A stretch of 58,705 bases of DNA, taken from the NCBI GenBank assembly GCA_947474225.1, contig CANJHS010000018.1:1-58705 (forward strand). Reading direction: 5' to 3'. Shown here one piece after another: positions 45,377 through 54,154 of this stretch. Position numbers and translations under genes: made by a program. The notes below the pieces were generated by a model that was given only the letters and a program-made list of their open reading frames with translations, searched no databases and had not been told where the DNA came from. The DNA is from Roseiflexaceae bacterium (GTDB taxonomy: Bacteria > Chloroflexota > Chloroflexia > Chloroflexales > Roseiflexaceae). Each line of letters opens with the position of its first letter. The stretch's first letter is position 1.

Positions 45377-47377
45377 TTAGGCGTTACGGGTCATGACGAT
45401 ATCGAGCGTGGACGTAACAAGCGCACGCCACCGACTCGGGATGACCGTTGTTGCGTCCAGTTGGGTCAGAATTGCCGGTCCGGAGATAACATCACCACAA
45501 TAGAGCTCTGCACGTGCATACAGCGCAGTTGATACCGGCGTCGCTGTGTCATTGGGGTATGACATGACCCACGCGCTGGGATGGAGATCTTTGGTACGCA
45601 CTTCTATTTTTGGAGTGGGGATTGGAATGGAGTCGTTGGCGACGCGATGGCTCAGCAGAGTGACTTCGATGAGTCGTTCACGCATGACATGGCCGTAGCG
45701 GCGCAGATGCAGTGCATGAAATCGTTCAGCCACCGCATCTAGATCCGTGGCATCGCACGTCGCATTTTGACAGAGCGGCACATCGAGATCATACACTTGC
45801 CCTTTGTAGCGCACCCCCAACAAGACGTCGTGGCTGAATTGTTCGGGGTCTTCGCCATCGTTACGGAGTGCATCTGCGAGCTCATGGGTGGTTTCTCTGA
45901 GGAGTGCCCGCACGGTTTCTACATGCAAAGCAGACAATACCCCAAGCACTGGCCGCGTCGCGCTCCGGGTGACTGCAGCGGTAGCCATTCCGAGTGCCGA
46001 CAATACCCCGGGGAAGCGCGGGATGATGACGCGGTCCATACCTAATTCGTCAGCAAGATGAGCGGCATGTAACGGCCCGGCACCGCCGAACGCTACTAAC
46101 GCAAAATCCTTTGGGTTGTGCCCGCGTTCGACCGAGATGGTACGCACTGCGCGTGCCATTGCCGCGTTGACGACGCGCATGATCCCTAGGGCAGCTTCCA
46201 CCACCCCCACGAGTGCGGCTGTTGAAACGGTTTGCAGTGCGGCTGTCGCGCGTATTTCATCGAGGTGCATGCTGCCCCCCAAGAATGCATCACTGCGCAG
46301 TCTGCCAAGAACCAGGTTGGCATCGGTCACCGTTGCCTGCGACCCAGTGCCATAGCATGCGGGCCCTGGGACTGCACCTGCGCTCTGCGGACCAACCCGC
46401 AATGCGCCTGCATTGTCGATCGCGGCGAGCGATCCTCCACCAGCGCCAACGGTGTGTATATCGAGGCTGGCCATCCGTACGGGCAGGCCGCCCACCGCTG
46501 AGCCACTGCTGCGCGGCAATGCGCCGTCGCACAACGCGACATCGGTCGATGTGCCACCCATATCGAAGGTGATGCAGTGTGGATGACCAACCGCTTGTGC
46601 TACACGAAAGGCACCGACAATCCCTCCCGCTGGTCCCGACAGGGTCGTGCGTGCTGGCAAGGCGGTCGCACCGCCTACCCCCATGCTCCCTCCGTCAGAG
46701 GCCATGATGCGCAATCTGGTGTGCGTCGGTAACGCACGTGCCAATGTACCTAAATAGCGTTGCATCACAGGGGCTACATAGGCATTGACAACCGCAGTGA
46801 CAGTTCGTTCATACTCACGGGCTTCGGTGATGATACGGTGTGACACACTGATATGCCATTGGGGATTGTGTGCCGCCAACAGTGTAGCGATGCGATCTTC
46901 GTGCGCTGGGTTTGCATAACTATGCAAAAGACAGATGGCAATTGCCTGTACGCCGTGTGCTTCGAGTGTCGGGATGAGCGCATGCACTGATGCGTCTGTG
47001 AGTGGCACGATGACCTGATGATCGAAGGTTGTCCGTTCGTCGACTTCGAGTCGCAATGCTGATGGGACAAGCGGATCTTGTCGTGACTGGTGGAGGTCAT
47101 ACAGTGACGGTCGGTCTCCCCGGCCTATCGCCAATACATCAGCGAAGCCCTTGGTGGTAATGAGGGCAGTGACCGCACCTCGACGCTCCAGCAGGGCATT
47201 GGTCGCCACCGTGGTGCCATGCACGATGATATCTACGGCATCGTGGAGCGCGACTTCGGCGAGTAACGCCGCAGCAGGGTTGGAGGGAGTACTGAGCCGC
47301 TTGGCGATGGACAATTCCCCATCACGGAGCATCACAAAATCCGTAAACGTCCCACCCGTATCAACGCCCATGCGCAT
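45377..47377 (-). CDS. hydantoinase A / 5-oxoprolinase-type subunit (HyuA family)
   Basis: 666 residues from ATG 47377, which has GAGGGAG seven bases upstream. A 46-residue in-frame upstream extension crosses the divergent promoter region and is rejected. The ATP-binding actin-like fold is shown by GVDTGGTFTDFV near the N-terminus, HGTTVATNALLERRG (about 71-85), SGPAGGIVGA, FDMGGTSTDVAL and TVGAGGGSLAAID. ATP-dependent ring opening of hydantoins or 5-oxoproline, or acetone/acetophenone carboxylation, is done by this subunit with a HyuB partner. HyuB normally sits directly downstream, but here the next gene is a convergent sulfotransferase, so the partner must be elsewhere or absent. Substrate unknown. 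Confidence 0.9.
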   Translation of the reverse strand: MRMGVDTGGTFTDFVMLRDGELSIAKRLSTPSNPAAALLAEVALHDAVDIIVHGTTVATNALLERRGAVTALITTKGFADVLAIGRGDRPSLYDLHQSRQDPLVPSALRLEVDERTTFDHQVIVPLTDASVHALIPTLEAHGVQAIAICLLHSYANPAHEDRIATLLAAHNPQWHISVSHRIITEAREYERTVTAVVNAYVAPVMQRYLGTLARALPTHTRLRIMASDGGSMGVGGATALPARTTLSGPAGGIVGAFRVAQAVGHPHCITFDMGGTSTDVALCDGALPRSSGSAVGGLPVRMASLDIHTVGAGGGSLAAIDNAGALRVGPQSAGAVPGPACYGTGSQATVTDANLVLGRLRSDAFLGGSMHLDEIRATAALQTVSTAALVGVVEAALGIMRVVNAAMARAVRTISVERGHNPKDFALVAFGGAGPLHAAHLADELGMDRVIIPRFPGVLSALGMATAAVTRSATRPVLGVLSALHVETVRALLRETTHELADALRNDGEDPEQFSHDVLLGVRYKGQVYDLDVPLCQNATCDATDLDAVAERFHALHLRRYGHVMRERLIEVTLLSHRVANDSIPIPTPKIEVRTKDLHPSAWVMSYPNDTATPVSTALYARAELYCGDVISGPAILTQLDATTVIPSRWRALVTSTLDIVMTRNA

Positions 47378-47411
47378 CGCATACTCCCTCGATTCAGACA
47401 CAATCGTATGC

Positions 47412-47438
47412 ATTATAGTGCCCGAAATGCGGTAAGAT
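47412..47438. promoter_or_regulatory. back-to-back promoters of hyuA-like and alditol-oxidase-like genes
   Basis: Minus strand: TATAAT at 47412-47417, 34 bp before ATG 47377. Plus strand: TGCGGTAAGAT at 47428-47438 (-10 TAAGAT), 37 bp before ATG 47476. The two -10 elements are only 15 bp apart, so the promoters overlap and may be mutually exclusive. Confidence 0.5.
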
Positions 47439-47475
47439 GGACTACCCGCCGGCCACGAGCGAAAGAGAGTCTGCG

Positions 47476-48732
47476 ATGCGTACAAACTGGGCACGCAATC
47501 AAGTCTTCGGAGCAACGGATGTCCAACGGCCGCACACTATCAGTGCACTTCAACGCACCGTCAAGAGTGCCACCGGGATCAAAGTCCTTGGTGCTGGTCA
47601 TTCTTTCAGCCGCATCGCAGATACCGATGGGACGCACCTCATCCTCGATCATTTGCCCGCGACGGTAGATATTGATACGGTTGCACATACCGCCCGCGTC
47701 TCTGCTCAGACGCGCTATGGCCAATTTGCCCTGCAGATCGCTGCCGCTGGATACGCCGTACCAAACATGGCGTCATTGCCGCACATCTCGGTCGCTGGTG
47801 CAGTCGCCACTGGTACGCATGGATCGGGCATGCGGATCGGGAATCTCGCCACCCCAGTTGTCGCGATGACCGTCGTTTTGGCGAGCGGAGATGTACAAGA
47901 ATGGTCGGCAGCCAGCCACGGTGAGGCCTTCGCAGGCATGGTTGTCCACCTCGGTGGCTTAGCAGTGGTGACACACGTGACCATGGCATTGGTGCCTGCA
48001 TTTGAGGTCCGCCAGGATGTGTATATTGATTTGCCGTTCGAATCAGCGATGGAGCATTTTTCTGAGATTATGGGCGCGAGTTACAGTGTCAGTCTCTTTA
48101 CGCTCTGGAATGAAGGTGTCGTCGACCAGATCTGGCGCAAAAGCGTCGCTGGCGAGGAATCTCCGTTGCCTGCCGAATTCTATGGAGCACGCCGCGCCGA
48201 CCGGCCCTATCACCCGATAGATACGATAGACGTTGCCCCCTGCACCGAACAACTGGGGGTCTATGGACCATGGCATGCCAGACTCCCCCACTTCAAAATG
48301 GAATTCACCGCGAGTAGCGGTGATGAGCTCCAAACAGAATACTTTTTGGGTCATCAAGATGCCGTATCTGCGCTCGAAGCACTCTATCTGATCCGCCACC
48401 TGATTGCACCACTCGTGCTTGTCTGCGAAATTCGCACGATAGCGCGCGATAACCTCTGGTTGAGCGGCCAATACCAACGCGATTCTGTTGCAATTCACTT
48501 CACTTGGAAAAACGCATGGGCCGACGTGCAGCGACTCTTGCCCGTCATTGAGAGCATTCTGGCACCATATGGCGTGCGGCCACATTGGGGTAAGTTGTTT
48601 ACCATGGACCCCGAGCGCGTGCGTGCGACCTACCCGCGTATGCATGACTTCCAGCGCCTGATGGGTATCTATGACCCCACTGAAAAGCTCACCAATGACT
48701 ATCTCACCGGTCTGGGAATTACCAAACTCTAG
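47476..48732 (+). CDS. FAD-dependent alditol oxidase-like protein (VAO family)
   Basis: 418 residues from ATG 47476. The N-terminus NWARNQVFGATDVQRPHTI and GAGHSFSRIADTDGTHLIL near 39-57 follow the Streptomyces alditol oxidase AldO; His42 in GAGHSFS is the likely covalent flavin attachment site. VPNMASLPHISVAGAVATGTHGSG (95-118) is the FAD-binding block and HFTWKNAW the substrate-side segment. AldO-type enzymes oxidise the primary alcohol of alditols (xylitol, sorbitol) to aldehyde with release of hydrogen peroxide. L-gulonolactone oxidases are relatives and cannot be excluded. AAGAGAG precedes the ATG. Confidence 0.85.
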   Translation: MRTNWARNQVFGATDVQRPHTISALQRTVKSATGIKVLGAGHSFSRIADTDGTHLILDHLPATVDIDTVAHTARVSAQTRYGQFALQIAAAGYAVPNMASLPHISVAGAVATGTHGSGMRIGNLATPVVAMTVVLASGDVQEWSAASHGEAFAGMVVHLGGLAVVTHVTMALVPAFEVRQDVYIDLPFESAMEHFSEIMGASYSVSLFTLWNEGVVDQIWRKSVAGEESPLPAEFYGARRADRPYHPIDTIDVAPCTEQLGVYGPWHARLPHFKMEFTASSGDELQTEYFLGHQDAVSALEALYLIRHLIAPLVLVCEIRTIARDNLWLSGQYQRDSVAIHFTWKNAWADVQRLLPVIESILAPYGVRPHWGKLFTMDPERVRATYPRMHDFQRLMGIYDPTEKLTNDYLTGLGITKL

Positions 48733-48796
48733 TACATCATGGCGAGCACGGTATTGCTCGCAACGAGTTCTGGCGCTGCACATGCGTTCACAGAGA

Positions 48797-48824
48797 AAAC
48801 CGGCACCGAATCAGGTGCCGGTTT
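48797..48824. terminator. bidirectional intrinsic terminator
   Basis: A perfect 11-bp stem (AAACCGGCACC at 48797-48807 with GGTGCCGGTTT at 48814-48824) around a 6-base loop, with T-rich flanks on both strands. It lies between the convergent alditol-oxidase-like gene and the response regulator. Confidence 0.85.
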
Positions 48825-48829
48825 CGCTT

Positions 48830-49492
48830 CTAATCCGCCAGCCAGCCCTGCCGGGCTGCATAGTGCACAAGCTCATGACGTGTATGCGTACTACATTTGC
48901 GCATCGCGCTTGCAATGTGCTGCTTGACCGTGTGTACGCTGATATGCAATTCCGCTGCAATATGGGGATTCGTGTACCCATGACGGAGCAATACGACAAT
49001 CTCACGTTCACGCGTACTTAAAATTTGATCTGTACTCTGTGCCAGCCGGGTTGGGATATGCTTCGCACGAGACACAAGCGACTCGTACTGCCGTTGGTCG
49101 TGGTAGAACTGCGGGCGTCGCACACTATGATGGCGTAGGCGACGTGCGAGCACACTCAAATCTCTTTGCGTGAGCTGTGGTGTGAGAAAAATGCCCACGC
49201 CGTGGGCGAGGGCAATTGTCTCTTCGGTTGCAGTCAGTTCCCCGATAATTCCCAACGAAACGCTGTCGAACTGTCTGCGCACCGCTCCACACAACGCTAC
49301 CCCACTCAGCCCTGGCAAATGCTGCTCCGTCAATACGACGTCGACGGGGTGATTCTGCAGATGTTGTAACGCAGTGTATGCCTGAGTCGTATGCCCCACC
49401 ACGCGCCAATGCTGCAGATGCGCCACTAACGCATGAATCCCCGCAACCATTAATGGTTGTGTATGCACAATCAGGAGTTGAATCGGGACCAT
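48830..49492 (-). CDS. LuxR/NarL-type response regulator with a degenerate (pseudo-)receiver domain
   Basis: 220 residues from ATG 49492, which has a near-perfect AAAGGAGG five bases upstream; a longer upstream reading enters the adjacent gene. Residues 1-120 fold like a receiver (IQLLIVHTQPLMVAGIHAL, then DVVLTEQHLPGLSG), but the acidic pair is His10-Thr11 instead of Asp-Asp, the phosphoacceptor Asp is Glu56, and the conserved lysine is Thr104. The C-terminus is a standard LuxR helix-turn-helix (STREREIVVLLRHGYTNPHI, HISVHTVKQHIASAMRK). Phosphorylation is therefore unlikely, and Glu56 might mimic the active state. There is no sensor kinase nearby. The gene follows the Gfo/Idh/MocA gene by 47 bp on the same strand. 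Confidence 0.88.
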   Translation of the reverse strand: MVPIQLLIVHTQPLMVAGIHALVAHLQHWRVVGHTTQAYTALQHLQNHPVDVVLTEQHLPGLSGVALCGAVRRQFDSVSLGIIGELTATEETIALAHGVGIFLTPQLTQRDLSVLARRLRHHSVRRPQFYHDQRQYESLVSRAKHIPTRLAQSTDQILSTREREIVVLLRHGYTNPHIAAELHISVHTVKQHIASAMRKCSTHTRHELVHYAARQGWLAD

Positions 49493-49539
49493 ACGAGCCT
49501 CCTTTGACCGTTGCAAAAGAACCCTTGGTACGAGTGAGG

Positions 49540-50643
49540 CTAGCCGATGGTGCCGGGTAGCAGATTGAGCTGGAGCGCTTCGGGGCGTTCGCAACCATTG
49601 ATTGTCTGGACGTGGCGACGCTCTGTGGCCGCGGTATGAATAGCATGCATCAATTCGAGCACATGCAACGTTAATTCAGCCGAAGCCCGATGCGGCTGGT
49701 TGGTTGCGATGGCATGCGCCATATCTGCAACACCGACGCCACGGCTGTTGTCTGCATAGCCATGGGTCAATGGTACATCACGCCATTCGGATTCACCGAT
49801 GCGACGGATTTTGACCGGACCGCCAAAAGTATTGGGGTCAGGTACCAACAAGCTCCCTTGGGTTCCATAGATTTCGAGATTTGGCATGTGATGAAAGTGG
49901 ACATCGAAGCTTGTCACGAGCGTCGCAATTGGGCCACTGGCAAAATCAAGCACACCGACCACGTGTGTAGGTACTTCGACGTCGATGGTTTTGCCGTATT
50001 GGGGCTTGCTGGTGATCGTGCGGGTCGGATGGGTCATGCGGGTCGAACCCGTCACTTGCATCACCTGTCCGAGCAATGTAATCAGCGCAGTCAGGTAGTA
50101 CGGGCCCATATCAAACATTGGTCCGCCACCCACCTGATAGTAGAATTCAGGCGCAGGGTGCCAAGACTCATGCCCTGGGCAGAGCATATAGCCACTTGCG
50201 GCAACGGGCGTGCCTATCCAACCATCATCAATGAGTTTGCGACAGGTCTGGATGCCACCGCCGAGGAATGTGTCCGGCGCGCCGCCGACGCGGACGCCTT
50301 TGGCTGCCGCTGCGGCAACGAGCGTGCGGCCATCTTCGAGGCTGATGGTGAGTGGTTTTTCGTTGTAGACGTGCTTGCCTGCAGCGACAGCTTGGAACGC
50401 CACCGAGGCATGCGCTGCAGGGATTGTCAGATTAATGATGATGTCGATATCTTGGGCAGCCAATAATGCGTCGACACGATAGGCCGCAATGTTGTACTCG
50501 GCGGCACGGGCTTGGGCTCGTTCATAGTCGATGTCGGCACAGGCAACAATGTCGAAGTCGACAAAGCGCGCTGCGTTCTTGAGATAGATACCACTAATGG
50601 TGCCGCAGCCAATAATGCCTGCGCGCAATACACGGTTGGTCAT
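49540..50643 (-). CDS. Gfo/Idh/MocA family oxidoreductase
   Basis: 367 residues. The Rossmann motif is GIIGCGTISGIYLKNA near residues 9-24, the EKP motif lies in HVYNEKPLTISLEDG near 95 and GGGPMFDMGPYYLTAL near 173 carries the conserved D.GxH-like block, here with YY. The C-terminal domain has ITSKPQYGKTIDVEVPTHV and a long beta sheet region. The family reduces or oxidises sugar and cyclitol substrates with NAD(P). It differs from the copy at 27527 and does not look like a recent duplicate. AGGAGG lies six bases before the ATG, and the minus strand carries ATGGTATAAT at 50673-50682. It is probably cotranscribed with the response regulator. Confidence 0.9.
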   Translation of the reverse strand: MTNRVLRAGIIGCGTISGIYLKNAARFVDFDIVACADIDYERAQARAAEYNIAAYRVDALLAAQDIDIIINLTIPAAHASVAFQAVAAGKHVYNEKPLTISLEDGRTLVAAAAAKGVRVGGAPDTFLGGGIQTCRKLIDDGWIGTPVAASGYMLCPGHESWHPAPEFYYQVGGGPMFDMGPYYLTALITLLGQVMQVTGSTRMTHPTRTITSKPQYGKTIDVEVPTHVVGVLDFASGPIATLVTSFDVHFHHMPNLEIYGTQGSLLVPDPNTFGGPVKIRRIGESEWRDVPLTHGYADNSRGVGVADMAHAIATNQPHRASAELTLHVLELMHAIHTAATERRHVQTINGCERPEALQLNLLPGTIG

Positions 50644-50672
50644 TGAGTCCTCCTGGGTAATCTGGATGGCAG

Positions 50673-50682
50673 ATTATACCAT
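50673..50682 (-). promoter_or_regulatory. promoter of the Gfo/Idh/MocA gene, extended -10
   Basis: The minus strand reads ATGGTATAAT, a perfect TATAAT preceded by TG-G, 29 bp before ATG 50643. Confidence 0.6.
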
Positions 50683-50823
50683 GGGTACGGGGTTTGAAAC
50701 GCGTATGTCTCCAGACCGCCACACGTCCGCTGCCTCCGCATTCCTATCGCTTGTCGTTTCGTGTCTGAACCCTCAAGCGTGTGGATTACCACAAACAATC
50801 GCGAATGTGCATCGTGCTGGCTG

Positions 50824-50852
50824 TTGAGTATGATGAAACCACCGTGTAAAAT
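50824..50852 (+). promoter_or_regulatory. aroKB promoter
   Basis: TTGAGT at 50824-50829, a 17-bp spacer and TAAAAT at 50847-50852, 26 bp before the aroK ATG. Confidence 0.55.
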
Positions 50853-50878
50853 AGACGGATAACACGGAGCGGAGCTGT

Positions 50879-51442
50879 ATGTCTGAACACGTGCGCACCA
50901 TCAACAACGTCGTCCTTGTCGGATTAAGTGGCTCGGGCAAATCGACCGTCGGCAGATATCTTGCGACACGTCTTAATCTGCCACTCTACGATACCGACGC
51001 TCTCATCGAAGCCGAGGCAGGGCGCAACGCTGCAGATATTTTTGCAAGCGAGGGCGAAGCAGCCTTCCGCCAGCGTGAAAGTGCTGTTTTGAACACAGTG
51101 CTCGCAATGTCGCCTGCGGTCATCGCTACGGGTGGCGGCATCGTCACCGTGCCCGCCAATACAGAATCCATCCGCAAGCAATCGTTCGTGGTTTGGCTTG
51201 ACGCAACGACCAGCGCAATCCTGACCCGTATTACCGGGCACCGCCAACCACGCCCCCTCCTCCAGGTCGAAAACCCGTACGAGCGCCTCGAACACATGCG
51301 CCAAAAACGCGCGTCACTGTACCGCGGCATTGCCGATTTACACATGCTCACCGACGGCATCCATGCCAATGCAGTGGCAGTACGCATCGCCATGCTGTTA
51401 CCGCCTCATCTCGATCAATCGACAAGAGAACCACATGAATGA
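50879..51442 (+). CDS. aroK: shikimate kinase
   Basis: 187 residues. The P-loop is GLSGSGKST at 15-23, followed by YDTDALIEAEAGRNAADIF (shikimate-binding Asp), the FRQRES block (Arg contact) and ATGGGIV (Gly-rich shikimate motif). The lid arginine lies in GHRQPRPLL. It phosphorylates shikimate at the 3-hydroxyl. GGAG lies seven bases before ATG 50879. It ends eight bases inside aroB (ATGAATGA overlap), so the two are coupled. Its C-terminus ends in a short charged tail. Confidence 0.95.
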   Translation: MSEHVRTINNVVLVGLSGSGKSTVGRYLATRLNLPLYDTDALIEAEAGRNAADIFASEGEAAFRQRESAVLNTVLAMSPAVIATGGGIVTVPANTESIRKQSFVVWLDATTSAILTRITGHRQPRPLLQVENPYERLEHMRQKRASLYRGIADLHMLTDGIHANAVAVRIAMLLPPHLDQSTREPHE

Positions 51443-52505
51443 CACATTGCGTGTGACCGTCGGGACGGGATATCCTGTCATTGTTGCGTCAGATGTTTGG
51501 CAAGATTTGCCCGATGCGATGCGCGCAGTCGGGCTACACGGTCGCGTCCACATCATCGCAGACACGCACCTGCGTGCGCAGGCAGAACAGCTTGTCAGTG
51601 CCTGTGGCGAAGGGACATCACTCCTGCTCATCGCTGGCGGCGAGGCTTCCAAAGACATGCTTACCCTCATGCATATCTACAATCACCTGTTGCACCATCG
51701 GGTAGAACGGCGTGACATCGTGGTTGCATTCGGCGGCGGCGTCATTGGCGATGTCGCAGGCTTTGCGGCAGCAACGATTTTGCGTGGCGTGGCGGTGGTC
51801 CAAATGCCGACAACCTTGTTGGCCATGGTCGATAGTGCTGTCGGTGGCAAAACTGGCATTAATCATGCGCTCGGCAAAAACATGATCGGCGCATTTCATC
51901 AACCGCGCCTTGTCTACGCCGATGTCACCCTCCTCAAGACGTTGCCGCAACGCGAATTGGCAGCCGGCTGGGCCGAGGCAATCAAGCATGGCGTCATCCG
52001 TGACGCCCAGTTGTTTGATGACCTTGCCAGTGCAGACCCCACGAACGCGTTTTTTGACCCCGCGTTGGTGCGTCGTGCCGTGGCAGTCAAAGTGGATGTG
52101 GTGAACATCGACGTCCATGAACAAGCAGAACGCATGCTCCTCAACTATGGGCACACGGTTGGCCATGCCATCGAACAACTGCTCGGCTATGGAGTGTTGT
52201 TACACGGCGAGGCAATCGCTATTGGAATGCACATCGAGGCCCAAATCGCCTGTGCATTGCACCTGTGTGAGCCGAGCGTCGTGACACGCCAAAAAGCCGT
52301 CTTCGATCGATATAACCTGCCGACGGCACTGCCTGCCGAGATTTCGCCTCCCAAACTCCTTGAAGTCATGCAGCGCGACAAAAAAGTCCTGGCTGGCCAC
52401 ATCCGCTGGGCCTTGCCCGAAAAGATTGGTTATGCAATCATCACACGCGATGTACCACTCACCCTGGTTGAACAGGTACTCACGCAGGGTATCAATACAC
52501 AGTGA
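51435..52505 (+). CDS. aroB: 3-dehydroquinate synthase
   Basis: 356 residues from ATG 51435, overlapping the end of aroK by eight bases. NAD-binding and active-site blocks are clear: GGEASKDMLTLMH, AFGGGVIGDVAGFAAATILRG, the PTTLLAMVDSAVGGKTGINH signature (Lys and Asp), GAFHQPRLVYAD and the metal-binding His in YGHTVGHAIEQ and LHGEAIAIGM. It cyclises DAHP to dehydroquinate, the second step of the aromatic pathway. aroK-aroB pairing is common; no other aro gene is in the window. No terminator was seen; the next 140 bp are AT-rich and lead to sufR. Confidence 0.96.
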   Translation: MNDTLRVTVGTGYPVIVASDVWQDLPDAMRAVGLHGRVHIIADTHLRAQAEQLVSACGEGTSLLLIAGGEASKDMLTLMHIYNHLLHHRVERRDIVVAFGGGVIGDVAGFAAATILRGVAVVQMPTTLLAMVDSAVGGKTGINHALGKNMIGAFHQPRLVYADVTLLKTLPQRELAAGWAEAIKHGVIRDAQLFDDLASADPTNAFFDPALVRRAVAVKVDVVNIDVHEQAERMLLNYGHTVGHAIEQLLGYGVLLHGEAIAIGMHIEAQIACALHLCEPSVVTRQKAVFDRYNLPTALPAEISPPKLLEVMQRDKKVLAGHIRWALPEKIGYAIITRDVPLTLVEQVLTQGINTQ

Positions 52506-52626
52506 ACAATGTGAAAAGAACAGAGCCCACGAAATTATTGGCTCGAAGAGAAACAAGAGTTACATAATCCCCGTCAGGTAACGACTGAATTCGTCTGCTT
52601 AATTAAAACACATAAAATAGAATTAA

Positions 52627-52656
52627 TTGACATAGTACGTTCAACACCGGTATAAT
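52627..52656 (+). promoter_or_regulatory. sufR/suf operon promoter
   Basis: TTGACA at 52627-52632, an 18-bp spacer and TATAAT at 52651-52656: the only fully consensus sigma-A-type promoter seen. It lies behind an AT-rich stretch (UP-element-like). The -10 is preceded by ACCGG. The ATG at 52655 falls inside the -10 box and cannot be the start codon. SufR-family repressors usually bind over such a promoter, but I do not see a clear CAAC-N6-GTTG operator. Confidence 0.8.
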
Positions 52657-52681
52657 GCTGTCGGACTATGAAAGGCACTGT

Positions 52682-53329
52682 ATGATACCGAACCAGTTTG
52701 CGGCAGAATCATCCGTTGGCCAAATTTTGAATTTCTTGCAACGGCATGCGGAAGCCACGATTCGTGACCTCGAGGAAGATTTGGGGATTAGCACGACTGC
52801 AGTGCGCGAGCATCTCACCAACCTCGACGCCCGTGGATTCATCGCGACGCGACTCGTCCGTAACGGCCGCGGTCGTCCGCGCATTGTGTACTCATTGACG
52901 GAGCGCGCCCGTGAGCTCTTCCCCCGCAGCTACGACACTCTCATGTCGGTGTTGCTCGACGAAATCGAGCGCCAGCAGGGTGGCGATACCCTCCACCGGT
53001 TGCTCGATGGGGTGTCCGAACGCCTCGCAGAAAGCTACCAACGTGGCACCCAAGGCAATCTTGCCAGCCGCATCATCGATGTCCAACGGATGATGGAATC
53101 ACGCGGTATCCCCGTTGATGTGCAGGCAACCGAGCAATCCTTTACCTTTTATGCATGCCCGTACCACGAAGTCGCCCAAGGTCACGCAGATGTATGCGCA
53201 ATGGAAAAGCGCATGCTCGAGCAAGTGCTCGGTCACAGCGTCCAAAGCGACAGTGCGATCCGCGAAGGCGGCCGTTGTTGCAATTTTTCTGTAGCTCACA
53301 GCGATACCATTTCGCTTAGCGACAAATAG
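52682..53329 (+). CDS. sufR: SufR-type iron-sulfur-sensing transcriptional repressor
   Basis: 215 residues from ATG 52682, with AAAGG eight bases upstream. The N-terminus is a winged helix (SVGQILNFLQRHAEATIRDL, then STTAVREHLTNLDARGFIA and the wing RNGRGRPRIVYSL). The C-terminus has the SufR cysteine cluster: Cys159 and Cys172 (CX12C, in FYACPYHEV and ADVCAMEK), then Cys199-Cys200 in REGGRCCNF. Family members hold a [4Fe-4S] or [2Fe-2S] cluster and repress the suf operon when clusters are sufficient. It lies 36 bp before sufC and probably autoregulates the whole operon from the consensus promoter just upstream. Confidence 0.9.
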   Translation: MIPNQFAAESSVGQILNFLQRHAEATIRDLEEDLGISTTAVREHLTNLDARGFIATRLVRNGRGRPRIVYSLTERARELFPRSYDTLMSVLLDEIERQQGGDTLHRLLDGVSERLAESYQRGTQGNLASRIIDVQRMMESRGIPVDVQATEQSFTFYACPYHEVAQGHADVCAMEKRMLEQVLGHSVQSDSAIREGGRCCNFSVAHSDTISLSDK

Positions 53330-53365
53330 ATTACTTTCCCCGTATTTCTACCAGAAGGAGCCTCT

Positions 53366-54154
53366 GTGTCATCTGAATTGGTCATTAAAAATCTCCACGC
53401 AAATATTGGAGACAAAGAAATTCTCAAGGGCGTCAACTTGACGGTCAAGCCTGGCACCATCCATGCAATCATGGGGCCAAACGGCAGCGGCAAGTCAACC
53501 CTGTCCAATACCATCATGGGTCATCCTTCGTACACCGTCACCGCAGGTGAGGTTTGGTATAAAGGGCAAAACATCCTGGAACTGGAAGTCGATCAGCGTG
53601 CCAAACTCGGCATGTTTCTGGCATTCCAGTACCCTGTTTCTATCCCCGGCGTGACCGTTGCCAACTTTATGCGGGCTGCCGTCAATGGTCATCGTGCCGT
53701 CGAAGGCAAAGACACGCGCGAGACCCAAATCCCAATGCCACAATTCCGCAAAGAAATCCGTGAAAAGATGGCTGCCCTGGGTGTCGACGAAGCGTTTGCT
53801 CGTCGGTATCTGAATGATGGTTTTTCGGGTGGCGAAAAGAAGCGCATCGAAATTTTGCAGATGTCGATGCTCAAACCATCCATGGCCATCATGGACGAAA
53901 CTGACTCAGGTCTCGATATCGACGCGCTCAAAGTCGTTTCACAAGGCGTCAACGTGTTGGTACAGGCTAATAGCGAAATGGGCGTTCTGGTGATTACTCA
54001 TTATCAGCGCTTGCTTAACTACATCAAACCACACGTTGTGTCGGTCATGATGGAAGGCCGCATCGTTCGCGAAGGCGGACCTGAGTTGGCCCTCGAGCTC
54101 GAAGAGCGCGGCTACGATTTCATCAGGGAGGAAGTGTTCGGCAATGGCAACTAA
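53366..54154 (+). CDS. sufC: Fe-S cluster assembly ATPase SufC
   Basis: 262 residues from GTG 53366, with AGAAGGAG six bases upstream. Walker A is GPNGSGKST at 37-45, the Q-loop lies in [13 protein letters not shown], the ABC signature is [14 protein letters not shown], Walker B is [14 protein letters not shown] and the switch His is in [12 protein letters not shown]. SufC is the ATPase of the SufBCD scaffold and drives its conformational change. It overlaps sufD by 11 bp. This is the expected cytosolic, soluble ABC ATPase with no membrane domain. Confidence 0.97.
   Translation: MSSELVIKNLHANIGDKEILKGVNLTVKPGTIHAIMGPNGSGKSTLSNTIMGHPSYTVTAGEVWYKGQNILELEVDQRAKLGMFLAFQYPVSIPGVTVANFMRAAVNGHRAVEGKDTRETQIPMPQFRKEIREKMAALGVDEAFARRYLNDGFSGGEKKRIEILQMSMLKPSMAIMDETDSGLDIDALKVVSQGVNVLVQANSEMGVLVITHYQRLLNYIKPHVVSVMMEGRIVREGGPELALELEERGYDFIREEVFGNGN

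Noticed and set aside
52655..52681. Upstream ATG for sufR
   Set aside because: It lies within the TATAAT box at 52651-52656 and so cannot be in the transcript; ATG 52682 has AAAGG before it.
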